Positions 34,863-42,905 of a stretch of 64,000 nucleotides of DNA are shown piece after piece. The DNA is taken from positions 1-64,000 of the forward strand of contig NZ_JADZAT010000028.1 in assembly GCF_020852455.1 (NCBI RefSeq), given 5' to 3'. Position 1 is the first letter of the stretch. Each line of letters starts with the position of its first letter. This DNA comes from Novosphingobium sp. (GTDB lineage: Bacteria; Pseudomonadota; Alphaproteobacteria; Sphingomonadales; Sphingomonadaceae). The notes below the pieces were generated by a model that worked only from the letters and a program-made list of their open reading frames with translations, searched no databases and was not told where the DNA came from. The position numbers and the translations under genes are program-made.

Positions 34863-35894
34863 TCAGACCGCCGAAAAGCTCGAATCGCGGACCACCAGAT
34901 CGTGACCCAGCGTTTCACGCCCGGCCTGGCTGGCCGATTCCGATACCGCTTCCACCAGGCGTTCCACCGCGCGGGCTCCCATCCGCCTCAGCGGCTGGTG
35001 GATCGTGGTCAGCGGCGGCCAGACGATTTCCGAAACCGGGGTATCGTCGAACCCGGTGATCGCCACATCCTGCGGGATCGCCAGGCCCAGCTTGTGCGCG
35101 GCGAGCAGCGCGCCCGCCGCCATATCGTCGTTGGCACAGACCAGCGCGGTCAGCTGACGATCACCGCCCAGCAGCGCCTGCGCGCAATCATGGCCCGAGC
35201 GGAACGTGAAGGTCCCGCGGGCAACGGCCACATCGGCTTCGCTGAGCCCCTGCTCAGCCAAAGCGGCCAGAAATCCGTCATAACGCGTTTCGGCCGAGGC
35301 GTGGCCCTTCAGCCCCTTGATGAAGCCGAACTTGCGATGCCCCTGCGCCAGCAGGTGCGTGCCAATATCGTGCCCGGCGCGGTAATCGTCGATCCCCAGC
35401 ACCAGCGCCAGTTCCTCGGCCTGGCGCGCGCCGGCGATGCAGACCGCGGCAATGCCCAAACCGCGCAGCGTGCGCAGCAGATTCGCGTCATCGGAAAACG
35501 GCGGGGTCAGGATCACCCCGTCGCACTGGTCCTCGCTGAGCCGCGCGACGATTTCGGCGGCGGCACCGGGATCGTTCTGGTTGACCACCTGGTTGAGCAG
35601 CTGCACCCCCAGGCTCACTCCGGCACGGGTCGCGCCCAGCTCAAGCGCGGACGAATAGTACGAATTCGGCTCGGTATCGAAGTCCGAGGCGTGGACCATG
35701 GTAATCCGCAGCCCCTTGCGTCCCGCCAGGTTGCGGGCCTGCAGGTTGACCCGGTAGCCCAGCTTTTCAACCGCCTGCATCACCTTGGCGCGCACTTCCT
35801 CGCGCACGTTGGGCTGCTTGTTGAGCACCCGCGACACGGTGGTTCGCGCCACGCCAGCAAGCGCCGCGACATCGTCGATGGTCGGTCTGTTCAC
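34863..35894 (-). CDS. LacI-family transcriptional regulator (beta-glucan locus)
   Basis: A 343-residue regulator with a LacI helix-turn-helix at the very N-terminus (PTIDDVAALAGVARTTVSRVLN) and hinge, then a periplasmic-binding-protein-like effector domain (FGFIKGLKGH, ANDDMAAGALLAAHKLGL, ITGFDDTPVSE). The GTG at 35894 (VNRPTIDD) is used because the family starts directly at the HTH; longer frames add 32 unrelated residues. It is flanked on both sides by copies of the GGAAGCGCTTCC palindrome, so autoregulation and control of TBDR and cupin are likely. Effector unknown. Confidence 0.92.
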   Translation of the reverse strand: MNRPTIDDVAALAGVARTTVSRVLNKQPNVREEVRAKVMQAVEKLGYRVNLQARNLAGRKGLRITMVHASDFDTEPNSYYSSALELGATRAGVSLGVQLLNQVVNQNDPGAAAEIVARLSEDQCDGVILTPPFSDDANLLRTLRGLGIAAVCIAGARQAEELALVLGIDDYRAGHDIGTHLLAQGHRKFGFIKGLKGHASAETRYDGFLAALAEQGLSEADVAVARGTFTFRSGHDCAQALLGGDRQLTALVCANDDMAAGALLAAHKLGLAIPQDVAITGFDDTPVSEIVWPPLTTIHQPLRRMGARAVERLVEAVSESASQAGRETLGHDLVVRDSSFSAV

Positions 35895-36000
35895 GCCTGG
35901 CCCGCTAATCCTGCACTGCCCCTGATTGCCCGCCGCAATGTCGCAAGCCCGCGCCCGAATGGCAAGCGCCGATGGAAAGGCCGATCGCAAGGCGGCCTAT

Positions 36001-36012
36001 GGAAGCGCTTCC
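36001..36012. promoter_or_regulatory. Second copy of the LacI operator core, before the cupin gene
   Basis: GGAAGCGCTTCC, identical to the core of the 34770-34791 palindrome, with a T on the left and CA on the right extending the match to about 14 bp. It lies in the divergent gap between the LacI and cupin genes, 20-32 bp before the cupin start, where a repressor would block transcription. Confidence 0.8.
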
Positions 36013-36044
36013 CACAGCGCCCGACATGTGGGATGAACTCCACA

Positions 36045-37058
36045 ATGACCGGGTCCAGACAGGAGCAGACGATCCCCCAGCCCTTACCTGAACTGGCCGA
36101 TTTCAAGCTTGCCGCACTGGGCGGGCCAGAGCCGTTCGTGCTGCGCGGAGTAGCCGGTGACTGGCCGGTCGTGCAGGCCGCCAGCCAGGGTGAGCGCGAA
36201 GTGCTGGCCTACCTCAGGCGCTGTGCGGCTCCGGGTGAGATCGATTTCTCAATCGCCCCTCAGTCCGAAGCTGGCCGGTTCCACTATGCCCCGGACCTGC
36301 GCGGGTTCAATTTTGCCCGCCGCCGCGCCCCGTTCGGCCTGTTCCTCGATGCACTGGAGCGGGCGATCGACGATCCCGCCGCGCCGACCCTGGCCGCGCA
36401 GGGCATTCTGGCCAGCCAGGCCGCACCGCAGTTCCTTGCCGAAAATCCCCTGCCGCTCAGCCCGGGTCAGGGCGAGGCGCGGTTGTGGATCGGCAATCGC
36501 GCCCGGGTGGCCGCGCACAGCGACCCGGCCGACAATGTGGCCTATTGCGCGGCCGGGCGCCGCCGCTTCACGCTCTATGCCCCCGAACAGGCATCCAACC
36601 TGTACCTCGGACCGTTCGATCCGACCCCGGCCGGCACGCCGATCGCGATGACCGATCCGCTCGAGCCGGACTTCGAGCGCTACCCGCGCTTTGCCCAGGC
36701 CTGCGATGCCGCGCTGGTGGCCGAGCTGGAACCCGGCGATGCGATCTACATCCCCTATGGCTGGTATCACCACGTCCAGGCGCTTTCGCCAGTGTCGATG
36801 CTGGTCAACTATTGGTGGCGCGAGGGCGAGCCGGGTGGCTCGCCGTGGGATGCGATGCTGATGGGGATGATGGCGCTGCGCCAGCTGCCGCCCAATGCCC
36901 GCCGCCACTGGCAGGCGATGTTCGATACCTATGTGTTCGAAAGCCACGGCCCGGCCGGTGCGCACTTGCCAGACCATGCGCGCGGAATTCTCGACGCGCG
37001 TGATGCCCGCGATCTTGACGCTATGCGCGCGGCCTTGCTGCGCAAGCTTGGGGGATAA
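36045..37058 (+). CDS. Cupin-like (Cupin_8/JmjC-type) putative Fe(II)/2-oxoglutarate oxygenase
   Basis: A 337-residue protein with a double-stranded beta-helix core: HSD (H158, D160) in RVAAHSDPADN and a distal His in IPYGWYHHVQ (242/243), the metal triad of JmjC/cupin_8 hydroxylases; FTLYAPEQASNLYLGP matches the family. No signal peptide. An ATG four codons upstream (36033) is possible. Related genes often accompany TBDR/halogenase loci in sphingomonads; the target is unknown and could be a protein such as the receptor. A LacI operator core lies just upstream. Its 3' end overlaps the convergent gene by 38 bp. Confidence 0.82.
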   Translation: MTGSRQEQTIPQPLPELADFKLAALGGPEPFVLRGVAGDWPVVQAASQGEREVLAYLRRCAAPGEIDFSIAPQSEAGRFHYAPDLRGFNFARRRAPFGLFLDALERAIDDPAAPTLAAQGILASQAAPQFLAENPLPLSPGQGEARLWIGNRARVAAHSDPADNVAYCAAGRRRFTLYAPEQASNLYLGPFDPTPAGTPIAMTDPLEPDFERYPRFAQACDAALVAELEPGDAIYIPYGWYHHVQALSPVSMLVNYWWREGEPGGSPWDAMLMGMMALRQLPPNARRHWQAMFDTYVFESHGPAGAHLPDHARGILDARDARDLDAMRAALLRKLGG

Positions 37059-37905
37059 GGTCGGCGATCACCGGGAAGTGATCGGACGCCAGCCGACCGT
37101 CGAAATGCTCGGCCAGCGCGTGATAGCGCTGCACGCCCAGGCCATCACCCACCAGCACATGGTCAATCGTGTCGCCGGCGGTGGGCACCGTGGTCCAGCC
37201 GTTGAAAGTGATCGTCGCGCCGATCGGCGGTTCCAGCGACAGTGCCCGGCTATCGCGCAGCAGCGGCGGGCTGAGCAATGCCTGCAGCGATGCCTCGGTC
37301 AGCGGCGCGTTGAAATCGCCCAGCAGCACCACCGCCTCACCCTTGCGGCGATTGGCCGTGATCCATTGGCGCAGCTGGCGCGCGCTGCCCAGCCGCGCCT
37401 CCTTGCCCAGATGGTCCCAATGGGTGTTGATCGCCAGCAGCGCCAGCCCGTCAGCCCGGCGGCGCAGGTGCGCCCAGGTGGCGACCCGGCGATACGACGC
37501 GTCCCAGCCCAGCGATGGCACCGCAGGCGTGGGGGACAGCCAGAACATCCCGCTGGCCAGCACGGCAAAGCGCGCACGCGCGACGAACAGCGGCGAAGCC
37601 TCGCCCGCCAGCTTGCCATCATCGCGCCCGCCGCCCAGCGCCAGATAGCCTGGCAGATCAGCCACCAGATCGGCGCGCTGGCCGGGCAGCACTTCCTGCA
37701 TGCCCAGCAGGTCGGGCGAAAGCAGCCGGATCTGGCCGGTGAACAGCGCGCGGCGATGGGGCCAGCGGTTCGCTCCGTCGCTTTCGGTGTCGAGCCGGAT
37801 GTTGTAGGTCATCACCCGGAACGGATCAGGCCGGCAGGTGGCCGCCTGGGCGATCGGCGCGCTGACCAGCAGCGCCAAAGCCAGCATCATCCGCACAATC
37901 ATCAT
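37021..37905 (-). CDS. Exported endonuclease/exonuclease/phosphatase family protein
   Basis: A 294-residue EEP-fold protein with a signal peptide (1-21, ...APIAQA). Motifs are MTYNIRLDTESDGANRWPHR, GMQEV, INTHWDHLG, LLGDFNAP and the C-terminal ASDHFPVIADL, the metal/phosphate site of the family. Exported members of this kind act as phosphodiesterases or phosphatases of unknown substrate. It overlaps the convergent cupin gene by 38 bp. Confidence 0.85.
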   Translation of the reverse strand: MMIVRMMLALALLVSAPIAQAATCRPDPFRVMTYNIRLDTESDGANRWPHRRALFTGQIRLLSPDLLGMQEVLPGQRADLVADLPGYLALGGGRDDGKLAGEASPLFVARARFAVLASGMFWLSPTPAVPSLGWDASYRRVATWAHLRRRADGLALLAINTHWDHLGKEARLGSARQLRQWITANRRKGEAVVLLGDFNAPLTEASLQALLSPPLLRDSRALSLEPPIGATITFNGWTTVPTAGDTIDHVLVGDGLGVQRYHALAEHFDGRLASDHFPVIADLIPQACAARPRA

Positions 37906-38024
37906 CGCAACTCCACCTGCCGTCTCACGCGTACGCGCATGATGGCGGATGCGGAGTGCGTGCTGTCAATCCTTTGCCTTGTTCGCCGACATGGGGCATG
38001 GATCATTCCCATTCGGGGGGACGC

Positions 38025-39113
38025 ATGACGCAAGGCGAAAAGCGCGCGATTGACTGGGACTCGCTGCCGCACGGCGGCGACCTGTTCGGCGAGATGCATC
38101 TGGCGGAAACCGCGCCCAGCGCGCCGGCGCCGCGCGCGCCGCTGTTTCCGGGGCTGGCGCTGTGCGGAGTGGCGGCTGCCGCGGCGGCCTGGCTGTCGGA
38201 GCACTATGGCTTTCCGATCATCCTGCTGGGGCTGCTGGTCGGCCTGTCGCTCAATTTCATCAGCCACGATCCGCGCAGTCACGCCGGGCTGGACTTCGCC
38301 TCGCGCACCTGCCTGCGCTGGGGGATCGTGGTGCTGGGGCTGCAGGTCACCGTGGCCCAGATCGAAGCGCTGGGGCCAGCGCCCTTCGCCGCGCTGGGGG
38401 TGGTCATGGCGGTGACCATGGCCGCCGGAATGGTCGGGGCGAAAGTGGCCGGGCAAAGCCGCTTCGCCGGGATCCTGGCGGGCGGCGCAACCGCGATCTG
38501 CGGAGCCAGCGCGGCGCTGGCGCTGTACGGCGTGATCGGCAAGGACCGGCTGAGCCAGGCCCAGTTCGCGCTGACGCTGGTGGGGATCTCGCTGGCCAGC
38601 GCCTTTGCCATGTCGGTCTATCCCGCGCTGGCGGGCGAGCTGGGGCTGAGCGACGGGCAGGCCGGGTTCCTGATCGGCGCGTCGATCCACGATGTCGCGC
38701 AGGCCATCGGCGGCGGCTATGCCTTTTCCGATCCAGCCGGCAATTACGCCACGATCGTGAAGCTGGCGCGGGTCGCCATGCTGGCCCCGATCGTTGCGCT
38801 GACCAGCCTGGCGATCGGCCCGGCCGACGGCAACACGCAAGGCCCGCTGTGGCAGCGGCTGGCGCTGCCGTGGTTCATCCTGGCCTTCCTGGGGGTGGTC
38901 GCGCTCAACAGCATGGTCACGATCCCCCGGCCGCTGGTCGATGGCGGGCTGGTGCTGTCGAAGACGCTGCTGCTGCTGGCGGTGACCGCCACCGCGATGC
39001 GCAGCCGGATGGACCTGCTGCTGCAGATGGGCTGGCGCGCGGCGGTGCCGGTGGTAACCGCCTCGATCGCCAGCTTTGCAGCCGCGCTGGGGTTTGCGTA
39101 CCTGCTGCTTTAA
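38025..39113 (+). CDS. UPF0324 / putative sulfate exporter family membrane protein
   Basis: A 362-residue integral membrane protein with about ten helices of the YeiH (PSE, UPF0324) family. Conserved stretches are ILLGLLVGLSLNF, the LRWGIVVLGLQVTV region, GGATAICGASAALA and GASIHDVAQAIGGG. Family members are described as putative sulfate/sulfonate-related exporters; the real substrate is uncertain. The ATG at 38025 has GGGGGG five bases upstream. The 120-bp gap to the divergent EEP gene should contain both promoters. Confidence 0.88.
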   Translation: MTQGEKRAIDWDSLPHGGDLFGEMHLAETAPSAPAPRAPLFPGLALCGVAAAAAAWLSEHYGFPIILLGLLVGLSLNFISHDPRSHAGLDFASRTCLRWGIVVLGLQVTVAQIEALGPAPFAALGVVMAVTMAAGMVGAKVAGQSRFAGILAGGATAICGASAALALYGVIGKDRLSQAQFALTLVGISLASAFAMSVYPALAGELGLSDGQAGFLIGASIHDVAQAIGGGYAFSDPAGNYATIVKLARVAMLAPIVALTSLAIGPADGNTQGPLWQRLALPWFILAFLGVVALNSMVTIPRPLVDGGLVLSKTLLLLAVTATAMRSRMDLLLQMGWRAAVPVVTASIASFAAALGFAYLLL

Positions 39114-39123
39114 GCTTGCTGCT

Positions 39124-39369
39124 CTAGATCACGAAATCGAGCACCGCGGGCAGTTGCTTGCGGTTGCGCTTGGTGACCATCCGTTCGTGCAGGGTCGCAA
39201 TCTGCAGCGATCCGGTGCGCACGAACAGGAACGGCAGAATGCCGTGGATCAGGCAGGCAAAGCCGCCCAGGATCATCCGCAGGCCAAACCCGGTCGCCAT
39301 CACGAAATGCTCGCCATAGGTCTCATCGACCGAAGCGGGGTGTTCGGTAAACAGGCGCTGGATCGACAT
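39124..39369 (-). CDS. DUF6356 family small membrane protein
   Basis: An 81-residue protein starting MSIQRLFTEHPASVDETYGE, with one membrane segment (about 28-48, GLRMILGGFACLIHGILPFLF) and a basic tail (MVTKRNRKQ). The pattern matches DUF6356, a small alphaproteobacterial family of unknown role. The start is the ATG at 39369, preceded by GGGGGAAA. It is divergent from an Lrp-type regulator gene, which may control it. Confidence 0.75.
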   Translation of the reverse strand: MSIQRLFTEHPASVDETYGEHFVMATGFGLRMILGGFACLIHGILPFLFVRTGSLQIATLHERMVTKRNRKQLPAVLDFVI

Positions 39370-39477
39370 CGGAATTTCCCCCAAGGATTGATTGATCGAA
39401 TCCTATCGCAGTGATTGGGCGAAATCATCACCTTTGTTATGGTCAAATCGCTCTATCTGCGATATTTTATCCCATAT

Positions 39478-39954
39478 ATGACCGATATTACGCAACTTGA
39501 TTCGATCGACTGGGCGATCCTGGGCGTGCTGCAACACGATGCCTCGCTGCCTGTACACGAGGTGGGGGAACGGGTCGGCCTGTCAAGCAACGCCTGCTGG
39601 CGGCGGATCAGGCGGCTGGAGGACAGCGGGGTGATCGCCCGGCGGGTGGCGCTGCTCGATCCCGAAAAGCTGGGGCTGGCCACCACCGTTTTCGTGGCGA
39701 TCCGCACCCAGCGCCACGACCCGGCCTGGCTGGAGGCGTTCAGCACGGGGATCGCGGCGATCGAGGAAGTCAGCGAATGCCACCGGATGGCCGGTGATGT
39801 CGATTACCTGCTCAAGCTGGTGGTGCGCGATATCGCGCACTACGACCGGATCTATCGCCGGCTGATTGCCGCAGTGCCGGACCTGGCCGATGTCAGTTCC
39901 AGCTTCTCGATGGAAAAGATGAAGGCGACCACCGCCCTACCGCGACCGGCGTAG
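39478..39954 (+). CDS. Lrp/AsnC-family transcriptional regulator
   Basis: A 158-residue regulator: an N-terminal winged HTH (LDSIDWAILGVLQHDASLPVHEVGERVGLSSNACWRRI) and a C-terminal RAM ligand domain (ATTVFVAIRTQRHDPAWLEAF, ECHRMAGDVDYLLKLVVRD). The start at 39478 removes 21 non-family residues. The AT-rich 108-bp gap to DUF6356 contains an imperfect repeat GTGATT-N6-AATCATCAC that could be its operator. Its amino-acid ligand cannot be told. It ends 18 bp inside the convergent esterase gene. Confidence 0.88.
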   Translation: MTDITQLDSIDWAILGVLQHDASLPVHEVGERVGLSSNACWRRIRRLEDSGVIARRVALLDPEKLGLATTVFVAIRTQRHDPAWLEAFSTGIAAIEEVSECHRMAGDVDYLLKLVVRDIAHYDRIYRRLIAAVPDLADVSSSFSMEKMKATTALPRPA

Positions 39955-40860
39955 CAGCCAGCCGAAAATTTCGGGCAGGCGCGCGGCCCAGGCGTTTTCC
40001 TCATGCTCGGCGCCGGGATAGACCTTGCTCTGCCAGTCACGCCCGCGCCGCCAGCCCATGGCCGCGATCCGCGCATCGACCGCCTGCTGATAGGGCGCAT
40101 AGTGCGCATCGAGCGTGGCGGTACCGTGATCGAGCCACAGCCGCCGCCCGTCGGGCCGGCCCAGTCGCGCCGCGAACCAGCCATCCCACATCGCCGCAAG
40201 CGCGGGATTGGTCACCCCGACCTCACCCGGAATCGCAGCCGGCCAGTGTGAGCTGATACAGGCCGCGCGGCCATAGGTGGCAGGATAGCGCAGGAAGGCA
40301 TAGCAGCTCACCAGCCCGCCCATGCTCGATCCGGCAATCGCGGTGTGGTCGCGGTCGCTCAGCGTGCGAAACCGGCCATCAACCCAGCGCTTGAGCGGGC
40401 CCGCCAGCCAGGCCAGGTAGGCTTCGGACATGACCGGCCCGGCGGCCAGCTTGTCCATCTGCACCAGCAGGTCACCGCTGGAAGTCCGGTAGATGTCCTG
40501 CGGCAGGTACTGGCGATAGCGATCCGCCCCCGGCGCCCAGATCCCGACCACGATGTGCGGGTCCACCCGGCCGCTGCGCATGGCCGCCAGCATCGCCTTG
40601 TCGACCGCCCAAATCTTGTTGAAATTGCTGTACTTCAGCTCGAACAGGTTATGCCCGTCGTGCATGTAGACCACGCCGTAGCGCCGCTTCGACCGGTCAT
40701 AGCCGGGCGGCAACCAGACGGTCAGCCGCTGTTCGGGCAGACCCGCCGCGCTGACATGTTCGAATTGCAGCAATTGCCCCTGATCTTCGGCCCGCGCCGC
40801 GCCGGGCAGAGCCAGCCAGCAGGCCAGCAGCAGCCACAGCCCGGCCAGCCGCGCGATCAC
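39937..40860 (-). CDS. Exported putative esterase (esterase D/enterochelin-esterase type)
   Basis: A 307-residue alpha/beta hydrolase with a signal peptide (1-24, ...AARAE), the nucleophile elbow GSSMGG (S179 in IAGSSMGGLVSCYA) and a C-terminal His in YPGAEHEENAW. The domain begins QLLQFEHVSAAGLPEQRLTVWLPPGY, as in the esterase D family. The GTG start at 40860 overlaps the GH97 stop by 4 bp (GTGA), so it is the last gene of the starch operon. It could remove acyl groups from the polysaccharide; the substrate is unproved. Confidence 0.85.
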   Translation of the reverse strand: MIARLAGLWLLLACWLALPGAARAEDQGQLLQFEHVSAAGLPEQRLTVWLPPGYDRSKRRYGVVYMHDGHNLFELKYSNFNKIWAVDKAMLAAMRSGRVDPHIVVGIWAPGADRYRQYLPQDIYRTSSGDLLVQMDKLAAGPVMSEAYLAWLAGPLKRWVDGRFRTLSDRDHTAIAGSSMGGLVSCYAFLRYPATYGRAACISSHWPAAIPGEVGVTNPALAAMWDGWFAARLGRPDGRRLWLDHGTATLDAHYAPYQQAVDARIAAMGWRRGRDWQSKVYPGAEHEENAWAARLPEIFGWLLRRSR

Positions 40861-42905
40861 TTGCCCGCGGCCAGCCGCATCGCCGCACCGCCGCCGGGAG
40901 CAAGCCACAGCTCCAGTGTGTCGCCCTTGCGGACCTTGCGGGTTTCATAGGCGATCGCGTGGCGGGTCTCGGTCTGGTAGGTCGCGCCCGGAGCATCCTT
41001 GTAGATGGTTGCGGTATAGGTCTTGCCGGGTTCGAGGAAATCGAAGCTGATCGTGACGCTATGCTCCTCAGCGCCCCCGACCCCGCCCACATACCAGTCC
41101 GCGCTGTTGCGGTCCTTGCGGGCAAAGATCGCATATTCCCCCACTTCCCCGGCAACCAGATGGCTTTCGGCCCAATCGGTCGGCACCTGGCTGATGAAAG
41201 CCAGTTCCCTGGGATGGGCCTCAAGGCTCTCGGGGAAATCGGCCGCCATCTGGATCGGCGAATAGATCGCCAGATAGAGCCCGAGCTGCTTGGCCAGTGT
41301 TGACGACATCGGCACACCGTTGCTGCCTTGAAGGCTTAGCACGCCGGGTGTGAAGTCCATCGGCCCCGCCAGCATCCGGGTATAGACCAGCGCCGCTTCG
41401 TGCCCGGGCGGATTGTTGAACGGCCCCCAGGCGTTGTATTCCATCCCCCGCGCACCTTCGCGGGCAACCCAGTTGGGATAGGTCCGGCGAAGGCCGGTAT
41501 CCTTGACCGGCTCGTGCGGATTGACCGCAACCCTGTATTTCGCCGCGGTCTGGACGACCTTCAGGTGGTGCTGCACCTGGCGCTGGCCATCGTGCCATTC
41601 CATCCGCACTTCGCCGGGCTTGTCGCCGGGCGCAATGATCCCGCCGGCATCGGCGACATAGCCGGTCTTGACCACATCGACACCCAGCTGGCCATAAAGC
41701 TTCATCGCGTCTTCAAGCTGGGCTTCATAGACCGCGATGTTGCCGCCGGTTTCGTGATGCCCGATCAGCCGCACGCCCTGCTTGCGGGCATAGTCGGTCA
41801 CGGCCTTGAGATCGAAATCCGCAGTGCTTTGGGTAAAGCTGTAGTCGAACCCGGTGCCGAACCAGTCACCATCCCAGCCCTTGTTCCAGCCTTCAACCAG
41901 CACGCCGCGGAACTTGTGCTTCTTGGCGAAGTCGATCATCTGCTTGGTCCGCTGGGTGGTTGCGCCGTGCTGCGCCCCGGTGGCCCATGACCATTTTCCG
42001 CTGATCATCCCCCACCAGATGCCAACATAGCGGCCGGGCTGCACCCACGACACATCGCCCAGCTTGTTGGGTTCATTGAGGTTCAGTTCCAGATCGTTCT
42101 CGACCAGGCCGCTGGCGTTGTCAGCGATGCGGATTGTCCGCCACGGAGTGGCAAACGGCAGGTCGCGCACCACCTTGGCCCCGCGCGAGGAAGGAGAAAG
42201 TGTGGTGCGGAAGGTCTGCCCATCGGCCCGCTTGAGCCAGTAGGCCGAATAGTCAACCAGCGCCGCCTCGTGGAAGGCGAGGTGCGTGCCATCGTCGAGC
42301 CGCATCGTTGCCGGGGTATGTGCGGTCGAAATCGCGTCGATCGGGGTCTTTTGATAGATTTGCTCGTACCGGTTGAATTCACCGCCGGGGATCCACCAGG
42401 CGGTGCCCTTGGGCACCAGGCGGAATTCGGTCAGTTCCTCGGCGATGTTCATGGTCTTGAGGCCGGGCTGCTCGGGCAGCTCATAGCGCAGCCCCAGCCC
42501 GTTATCGAACACCCGCACTCGAATGTTGAGCAGCCGCGCGCCGCGATGCTCGGCCTGGCGGAAGCGCACCACCGCTTCATTGTAGTGGCTGCGCACGAAG
42601 CGGCGCTCACCCCAGGGCTGCTCCCAGGTCTCGTCGCCGGTCGCAGTTTCACTGCCGGTCACCGCGAAACCGCGATCGAGCGGCAATCCGTCGGTCAGCA
42701 GAAAGCCCAGCCGCGATGGCGCGATCAGCAGCTTGCCCTTGCGGCTGACCGTCCAGGTCGGATGGCCTTCATTGCCGGCCCCGATGCTGACCACCAGGCT
42801 GCCATCGGGCGAGCTGACCGTTACCGCCTTGGCAGGCTCCTGTGCCTGGGCCGGCACGGCAAGACTTGCGGCCGACAGCGCGGCGATCAGGGGCAGCAGG
42901 CGCAT
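40857..42905 (-). CDS. GH97 alpha-glucosidase (SusB-like)
   Basis: A 682-residue exported GH97 enzyme: signal peptide (1-21, ...VPAQAQ), an N-terminal beta-sandwich, a TIM barrel (RGVLVEGWNKGWDGDWFG; RLIGHHETGGN; HEPVKDTGLRRTYPN; REGARGMEYNAW) and a C-terminal beta domain. The two Glu-bearing motifs HEPVK and GMEYNAW are those of inverting SusB-type members, which release glucose from maltodextrins; retaining alpha-galactosidases of GH97 differ there. The ATG follows the alpha-glucosidase stop directly, so the operon is compact. Confidence 0.9.
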   Translation of the reverse strand: MRLLPLIAALSAASLAVPAQAQEPAKAVTVSSPDGSLVVSIGAGNEGHPTWTVSRKGKLLIAPSRLGFLLTDGLPLDRGFAVTGSETATGDETWEQPWGERRFVRSHYNEAVVRFRQAEHRGARLLNIRVRVFDNGLGLRYELPEQPGLKTMNIAEELTEFRLVPKGTAWWIPGGEFNRYEQIYQKTPIDAISTAHTPATMRLDDGTHLAFHEAALVDYSAYWLKRADGQTFRTTLSPSSRGAKVVRDLPFATPWRTIRIADNASGLVENDLELNLNEPNKLGDVSWVQPGRYVGIWWGMISGKWSWATGAQHGATTQRTKQMIDFAKKHKFRGVLVEGWNKGWDGDWFGTGFDYSFTQSTADFDLKAVTDYARKQGVRLIGHHETGGNIAVYEAQLEDAMKLYGQLGVDVVKTGYVADAGGIIAPGDKPGEVRMEWHDGQRQVQHHLKVVQTAAKYRVAVNPHEPVKDTGLRRTYPNWVAREGARGMEYNAWGPFNNPPGHEAALVYTRMLAGPMDFTPGVLSLQGSNGVPMSSTLAKQLGLYLAIYSPIQMAADFPESLEAHPRELAFISQVPTDWAESHLVAGEVGEYAIFARKDRNSADWYVGGVGGAEEHSVTISFDFLEPGKTYTATIYKDAPGATYQTETRHAIAYETRKVRKGDTLELWLAPGGGAAMRLAAGK

